Source: CAMYKD01 sp041617155
GTDB taxonomy: Bacteria; Pseudomonadota; Alphaproteobacteria; Kiloniellales; JAKSDN01
Direction of reading: 5' to 3'
Assembly: GCA_041617155.1 (NCBI GenBank)
Contig: JBFJPL010000081.1
Coordinates: 1-17,258, forward strand
Length of the DNA stretch: 17,258 nucleotides
Within the stretch, counting starts at the first letter, position 1. Each line of letters begins with the position of its first letter. The notes under the pieces were generated by a model, which saw only the letters and a program-made list of their open reading frames with translations, was not told the DNA's origin and ran no database searches. This document shows, piece by piece, positions 12,985 to 17,258 of the stretch. A program made the translations under genes and the position numbers.

Positions 12985-14778
12985 ATGAGCAAGCTGCACA
13001 GCCGGAGCTGGAGCTGGCAATTCGCCGCGCCGCCGGAGCGGATCTGGCCGCTGCTGGCCGACACGGCGCGCTTCAACGAGGCCGCCAAGCTGCCGCGCCA
13101 TGAGATCGAGGAACGGCCCCAGCCCGACGGCTCGGTGCTCTACTTCGGGCGCGCCAGGATGGGCCCCTTTCGCCTGGCCTGGCGCGAGCGGCCGGTCAAC
13201 TGGGTCGCCAACCAGTGGTTCGAGCACGTCCGCGAGTTCGAAAGCGGGCCGCTCAGACGGCTGGTCGCGCGGTTTCGCCTGACCCCCGAGGCCGCCGGCT
13301 GCCGCGGTGACTACACCCTGGAGGCCAGCGCGGCGAACCTGGCCGGCGAAATCGTCCTGCGCGCCGGGTTCTTTGAAAGCGCCGGGCGCAGCTTCGCCAC
13401 CATGGCGGAAACGGCGGGCCGTTGCGCACTCGGCGAGCGGCCGACCCCTTTCGACTACGAGGCGCCGGTGCCGACACCCGAGCTCAGGGCGCGGGTCGAA
13501 GAAATGGTGGCGCGGATCGAGGCCAGCGGCCACGGTCACGGGCTGGCCGCGCGCCTGGCCGAACACTTGCTGAGCGCCCAGGAGGTCGACCTGTCGCGGA
13601 TCCGCCCGCTGCGCCTCGCGCGGCTCTGGGGCGCGGTCCCGCGCGAAGCGATCGAGCTCTGCCTGGAGGCGACCCGGGCCGGTCTGCTGGAGCTGCACTG
13701 GGACCTGCTGTGCCCGCGCTGCCGGGTCGCCAAGGCGGTGGTCGGCGCGCTCGACCAGGTGCCCAAGGGCGCGCACTGCGGCACCTGCAACATCGACTAC
13801 GACCGGGACTTCTCGAAGAACGTCGAGCTCTCGTTCCGGCCGGCCCCCGCCGTGCGGCCGATCGGCTTCGGCGAGTACTGCCTGTTCGGCCCCATGTCGA
13901 CGCCGCATATCGTCCTGCATCTGACCCTGGACGCCGGGGAGAGTCGCAGCGTGGCGGCGGCGCTGCCTCCGGGGCTCTACCGCCTGCGCAGCCTGGAGCC
14001 GGGCCCGGCGCTCGACCTCGACGTCACGGCCGACGGCTTTCCGGAGCTGATCGCCGAGCCCGCGGCCATGGTCGCCGGGCCCTTGGCGGCGCCCGGAGAA
14101 GTTCGCCTGAGCAACCGCACCGAGCGCGCGCTGACCCTGGTGGTCGAGGAGCGCCACTGGGTGCGCGACGCGTTGACCGCCGACCGGGCGAGCAGCCTGC
14201 AGGCCTTCCGCGACCTCTTTTCCGACCAGGTGCTCAGGCCCGGCGACGAGGTGGCGGTCGGCCGCGTCGCGATCATGTTCACCGACCTGAGCGGCTCGAC
14301 CGCGCTCTACACCCGGATCGGCGATGCCCCGGCCTATCACCTGGTGCGCGACCACTACGCCTTCCTGACCGCGATCGTGCGGCAGCACAACGGCGCCGTG
14401 ATCAAGACCATCGGCGACGCCATCATGGCCGCCTTCGCCGAGCCGGGCGACGCCGCCAAGGCCGCGCTGGCCGTGCAGCGCGAGGTCGCGGGATTCAATG
14501 CCGGGCACTCGGAGACGCCCCTCGCCATCAAGCTCGGCCTGCACGAAGGGGCTTGCATCGCGGTCACCCTGAACGACCGGCTCGACTACTTTGGCAGCGC
14601 GGTCAACCTGGCCGCCCGCCTGCAGGACGAAAGCCGCGGCGGCGACATCGTGATTTCCGGCACCATGGCGGCGGGCGCGGCCGTCGCTCCTCTGCTCGAA
14701 GGTCTCGAGGCCGTGCCCGAGGAGGCCGCCTTGCAGGGCTTCGACCAACCGATCCGGTTCCTGCGGGTGCGGGCCTAA
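12985..14778 (+). CDS. Class III nucleotide cyclase with SRPBCC and Cys4 domains
   Basis: The 597-residue protein has three parts. Residues 1 to about 160 resemble an SRPBCC/START-like ligand-binding fold (WSWQFAAPPERIWPLLAD). Residues about 190-390 contain a Cys4 knuckle pair (CPRC 243-246, CGTC 265-268) and match the DUF5939 region found before bacterial cyclases. Residues about 425-597 are a class III cyclase catalytic domain: metal Asp434 in FTDLSGST, Lys474 and Asp478 in IKTIGDAIMAAF, and Asn541/Arg545 in AVNLAARL. The catalytic set appears complete, so active cAMP (less likely cGMP) synthesis from a homodimer is expected. No membrane segment is seen. ATG 12985 (MSKLHSRSW) is chosen because the 34 residues of the longer frame are translated from the inverted repeat. 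It lacks a clear ribosome binding site. Confidence 0.85.
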   Translation: MSKLHSRSWSWQFAAPPERIWPLLADTARFNEAAKLPRHEIEERPQPDGSVLYFGRARMGPFRLAWRERPVNWVANQWFEHVREFESGPLRRLVARFRLTPEAAGCRGDYTLEASAANLAGEIVLRAGFFESAGRSFATMAETAGRCALGERPTPFDYEAPVPTPELRARVEEMVARIEASGHGHGLAARLAEHLLSAQEVDLSRIRPLRLARLWGAVPREAIELCLEATRAGLLELHWDLLCPRCRVAKAVVGALDQVPKGAHCGTCNIDYDRDFSKNVELSFRPAPAVRPIGFGEYCLFGPMSTPHIVLHLTLDAGESRSVAAALPPGLYRLRSLEPGPALDLDVTADGFPELIAEPAAMVAGPLAAPGEVRLSNRTERALTLVVEERHWVRDALTADRASSLQAFRDLFSDQVLRPGDEVAVGRVAIMFTDLSGSTALYTRIGDAPAYHLVRDHYAFLTAIVRQHNGAVIKTIGDAIMAAFAEPGDAAKAALAVQREVAGFNAGHSETPLAIKLGLHEGACIAVTLNDRLDYFGSAVNLAARLQDESRGGDIVISGTMAAGAAVAPLLEGLEAVPEEAALQGFDQPIRFLRVRA

Positions 14779-14827
14779 TGGTTCGATGCTGACATAGTAT
14801 TCCCAAGGCTCTGTGGGTCATCTAGCT

Positions 14828-14854
14828 TGTCATGCGCGGGGCCCGGCAATGACA
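14828..14854 (+). terminator. Imperfect stem-loop after the cyclase gene
   Basis: TGTCAT (14828-14833) pairs with ATGACA (14849-14854), and a GC-rich interior (GGGGCCC) can extend the stem with a bulge. It lies about 50 bases after the cyclase stop and before the mutase promoter. No U-run follows, so termination is only a guess. Confidence 0.25.
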
Positions 14855-14899
14855 GTTGCGCGGGTATCAGGTGTTAGAGTCGATCCACTCGGCCCCGCA

Positions 14900-14928
14900 T
14901 GGACTTGCGCGCTCAACCGGCGTATAAT
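14900..14928 (+). promoter_or_regulatory. Sigma-70-type promoter of the mutase gene
   Basis: TGGACT (14900-14905), a 17-base spacer and a perfect TATAAT (14923-14928) precede the mutase ATG by 35 bases. Four of six -35 bases match consensus. Transcription would start near 14935, leaving a leader of about 29 bases. Confidence 0.6.
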
Positions 14929-14963
14929 GCTGCACTGCAACAAAGACGCCGGGGCGCGGGGAC

Positions 14964-17117
14964 ATGACGGACTTTCCGAACAAGACGCTGGCCGACTGGC
15001 AGGCCCTGGCCGCCAAGGAGCTGAAGGACCGCACCGCCGAGGACCTGGTCTGGCAGACGCCCGAGGGCATCGCCGTCAAGCCGCTCTATACGGCCGAGGA
15101 CCTGGAGGGGCTGGAGACTCTGGGCGGCCTGCCGGGCTTTCCGCCCTACCTGCGCGGCCCGCGCGCCACCATGTACGCCAACCGCCCCTGGACCATCCGC
15201 CAGTACGCCGGCTTCTCCACCGCCGAGGAGTCTAACGCCTTCTACAAGCAGGGCCTGGAGGCCGGGCAGAAGGGCCTCAGCGTCGCCTTCGACCTGGCGA
15301 CCCACCGGGGCTACGACTCCGACCACCCGCGCGTGGTCGGCGACGTCGGCAAGGCCGGCGTGGCGATCGATTCGGTCGAGGACATGAAGATCCTTTTCGA
15401 CGGCATCCCGCTCGACCAGATGACCGTCTCCATGACCATGAACGGCGCGGTCCTGCCGGTCCTGGCCGGCTTCATCGTGGCCGGCGAGGAGCAGGGCGTT
15501 AAGCGCGAGCGACTGGCCGGCACGATCCAGAACGACATCCTCAAGGAGCTCATGGTCCGCAACACCTACATCTACCCGCCCGAACCCTCGATGCGCATCG
15601 TCGCCGACATCATCGCGTACACGGCCGAGCACATGCCGCGCTTCAACCCCATTTCGATATCGGGCTATCACATGCAGGAGGCGGGTGCGACCTGCGTGCA
15701 GGAGCTGGCTTTCACCATCGCGGACGGGCTGGAGTACGTCCGGGCGGCGCGGTCCAGCGGGCTCGAGGTGGACCGATTCGCCCCGCGGCTGTCGTTCTTC
15801 TTCGGGATCGGGATGAACTTCTTCATGGAGGTGGCAAAGCTGAGGGCGGCGCGGTTGCTGTGGGCAGATCTGATGGCGGCGCTTTTCTCGCCGCGCGACC
15901 GGCGCTCGCTCATGCTGCGCACGCACTGTCAAACCTCCGGTGTGAGTCTCACCGTGCAGGACCCGTACAACAACATCATTCGTACCACGGTCGAGGCGAT
16001 GGCCGCGGTGCTGGGGGGGACCCAGTCCCTGCATACGAACGCCTTCGACGAAGCGCTCGCCCTGCCGACGGAGTTCTCCGCCCGCATTGCCCGCAACACC
16101 CAGCTCGTGCTGCGCGAGGAGGCGGGACTAACTCGCGTCGTCGATCCCCTGGCCGGCTCGTTCTATGTCGAGAACCTCACGGCGAGCCTGGCCCGCGAGT
16201 CGCGGGTCCTGATCGAGGAGGTCGAGGCTCTGGGTGGAATGACCGAGGCGGTTGCGTCGGGCTTGCCGAAGCTGCGCATCGAGGAGGCGGCGGCGCGTCG
16301 CCAGGCGCGCGTGGATCGGGGCGAGGACGTCGTCGTCGGCGTCAACCGTTACCAGCCCGAGGAAGAGTCGGCGGTCGAGATTCTCGACATCGACAATGCG
16401 GCGGTACGCGAAGCGCAGGTCGCGCGCTTGCACCGCGTGCGAGCCGGGCGCGACGCGGCGGCGTGCCGGGCCGCGCTCGAGGCTCTGCGCGAGGCGGCGG
16501 CCGAGCGCCGAGGCTCGCTTCTCGCGATCGCGATCGAAGCGGCCAGGCGGCGGGCCTCGGTGGGCGAGATCTCCGACGCCCTGGAGCAGGTGTTTTCACG
16601 CCATCGTGCGGTGACCCACTCGGTGGCCGGAGTCTACGGGGCGGCCTACGAGGACGACGAGGGATTCGCTCGAATTCGGCGCGCGGTCGCAGGCTTCGCC
16701 GAGGTCGAGGGCCGAAGACCGCGGCTACTGGTGGTCAAGCTCGGGCAGGATGGCCACGACCGGGGAGCGAAGATCATTGCGACCGCGTTTGCCGACCTCG
16801 GATTCGACGTCGACATCGGCCCTCTCTTCCAGACCCCGGAGGAGGCGGCGCGACAGGCGATCGAGAATGACGTGCACGTCGTCGGCGTGTCCTCGCAGGC
16901 GGCGGGTCACAAGACGCTGGTGCCCCAGCTCCTGGAGGCGCTCAAGCGCGAAGGCGGCGACGACGTCGTCGTGGTGTGCGGCGGCGTCATTCCGCCTCAA
17001 GACTACGCCGAGCTCATGCAGGCTGGCGTGGCCGCCGTATACGGCCCCGGAACCAACATCCCGGCGGCGGCGGCCGAGGTGCTGGAGCTGCTGGAGAAGC
17101 AGCGACTGGCCGCCTGA
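14964..17117 (+). CDS. Methylmalonyl-CoA mutase, large (single-chain) form
   Basis: The enzyme interconverts (R)-methylmalonyl-CoA and succinyl-CoA using adenosylcobalamin, linking propionate, odd-chain fat and branched-chain amino acid breakdown (or the ethylmalonyl-CoA pathway) to the TCA cycle. The 717-residue length matches the full catalytic chain. The N-terminal barrel shows RATMYANRPWTIRQYAGFST, GLSVAFDLATHRGYDSDHPR and SLMLRTHCQTSGVSLT. The C-terminal B12 domain carries DGHDRG (596-601), with His598 as cobalt ligand, and GGVIPPQDY. The ATG at 14964 follows a G-rich but unconvincing ribosome binding site. Codon use changes sharply near residue 230: alanine is about 20 GCC to 4 GCG before and mostly GCG after, and GGA, GGG, CGA and AGG become common. 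The protein reads as intact throughout. The symbol is withheld because mutB, scpA and mcmA are all used for this enzyme. Confidence 0.95.
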   Translation: MTDFPNKTLADWQALAAKELKDRTAEDLVWQTPEGIAVKPLYTAEDLEGLETLGGLPGFPPYLRGPRATMYANRPWTIRQYAGFSTAEESNAFYKQGLEAGQKGLSVAFDLATHRGYDSDHPRVVGDVGKAGVAIDSVEDMKILFDGIPLDQMTVSMTMNGAVLPVLAGFIVAGEEQGVKRERLAGTIQNDILKELMVRNTYIYPPEPSMRIVADIIAYTAEHMPRFNPISISGYHMQEAGATCVQELAFTIADGLEYVRAARSSGLEVDRFAPRLSFFFGIGMNFFMEVAKLRAARLLWADLMAALFSPRDRRSLMLRTHCQTSGVSLTVQDPYNNIIRTTVEAMAAVLGGTQSLHTNAFDEALALPTEFSARIARNTQLVLREEAGLTRVVDPLAGSFYVENLTASLARESRVLIEEVEALGGMTEAVASGLPKLRIEEAAARRQARVDRGEDVVVGVNRYQPEEESAVEILDIDNAAVREAQVARLHRVRAGRDAAACRAALEALREAAAERRGSLLAIAIEAARRRASVGEISDALEQVFSRHRAVTHSVAGVYGAAYEDDEGFARIRRAVAGFAEVEGRRPRLLVVKLGQDGHDRGAKIIATAFADLGFDVDIGPLFQTPEEAARQAIENDVHVVGVSSQAAGHKTLVPQLLEALKREGGDDVVVVCGGVIPPQDYAELMQAGVAAVYGPGTNIPAAAAEVLELLEKQRLAA

Positions 17118-17258
17118 CTTGTCGTCGCTGCGAGTGACACGCGCGAGGTCGCGGCCGATGGCCTCGACGTCTCGGATTCGTGCAATCTTGCATAGCGCGT
17201 CGACGCCTCGTCGCCTCGTCGCATCCACCCGCCCGGCGCTTGCGGGGTCGCCCTGGGC

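Noticed and set aside
12754..14748. 664-residue minus-strand open frame opposite the cyclase gene
   Set aside because: Antisense to a cyclase with intact catalytic residues. It also crosses the inverted repeat and the end of the HAD gene.
14905..14928. TTGCGC as the -35 of the mutase promoter
   Set aside because: Its spacing to TATAAT is only 12 bases; TGGACT at 17 bases is better.
14913..16034. 373-residue minus-strand open frame opposite the mutase gene
   Set aside because: Antisense to conserved mutase sequence; a frame shadow.
16725..17228. Minus-strand open frame extending beyond the mutase end, with a helix-like stretch (VDALCKIARIRDVEAIGRDL)
   Set aside because: The part beyond the mutase looks mildly protein-like, but the frame runs without a stop deep into the antisense of the B12 domain, so I cannot support a gene.

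Overview
The window is GC-rich chromosomal DNA from an alphaproteobacterium, most likely of a Rhodospirillales- or Kiloniellales-like lineage (inference). The markers are a class I (archaeal-type) lysyl-tRNA synthetase, a DUF952 gene directly upstream of quinone-type pyrD, a TipF-like degenerate EAL protein preceded by a CtrA-type TTAACCAT site, a HAD protein of the TIGR01459 type, and an adenosylcobalamin-dependent methylmalonyl-CoA mutase. No rRNA, tRNA, CRISPR array, transposase or phage structural gene was seen.

Layout. Bases 2-130 hold the 3' end of an unidentified gene. An 18-bp perfect inverted repeat lies between it and a convergent DinG/XPD-type iron-sulfur helicase (263-3049, minus). 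A relatively AT-rich divergent region (about 3150-3349) carries a perfect 20-bp palindrome, further TGCAT dyads and a good sigma-70 promoter. It precedes a four-gene plus-strand cluster: a MarR-like winged-helix regulator, an ECF-type sigma factor, a one-helix membrane protein that looks like an anti-sigma factor, and a membrane-anchored periplasmic sensor of the metal-resistance/Spy type (3350-5562). This cluster looks like a self-contained envelope or metal stress module and is the most system-like part of the window. A nested dyad sits just before the anti-sigma-like gene.

lysK (5678-7267) follows. It converges on a class IV aminotransferase (7281-8129, minus). Behind that is an S24/LexA-fold repressor (8261-8893, minus) whose catalytic serine is replaced by alanine. 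Reading away from it are the DUF952 gene and pyrD (9069-10499). Next come a TipF-like c-di-GMP-type protein (10592-11872), a HAD protein (11915-12790) and a three-part SRPBCC/Cys4/class III cyclase protein (12985-14778). Finally there is the methylmalonyl-CoA mutase (14964-17117) with its own sigma-70-like promoter. The last 141 bases (17118-17258) contain no gene I can support.

Three observations deserve most attention. First, a 171-bp imperfect inverted repeat fills the gap between the HAD and cyclase genes; five of its eight mismatches become G-U pairs if it is read as minus-strand RNA. Second, codon usage changes abruptly inside the mutase gene near 15650, which suggests either a mosaic gene or a chimeric assembly. 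Third, the winged-helix/ECF/anti-sigma/sensor cluster has elaborate dyad symmetry. Everything here was read by eye; no database search or folding program was run.
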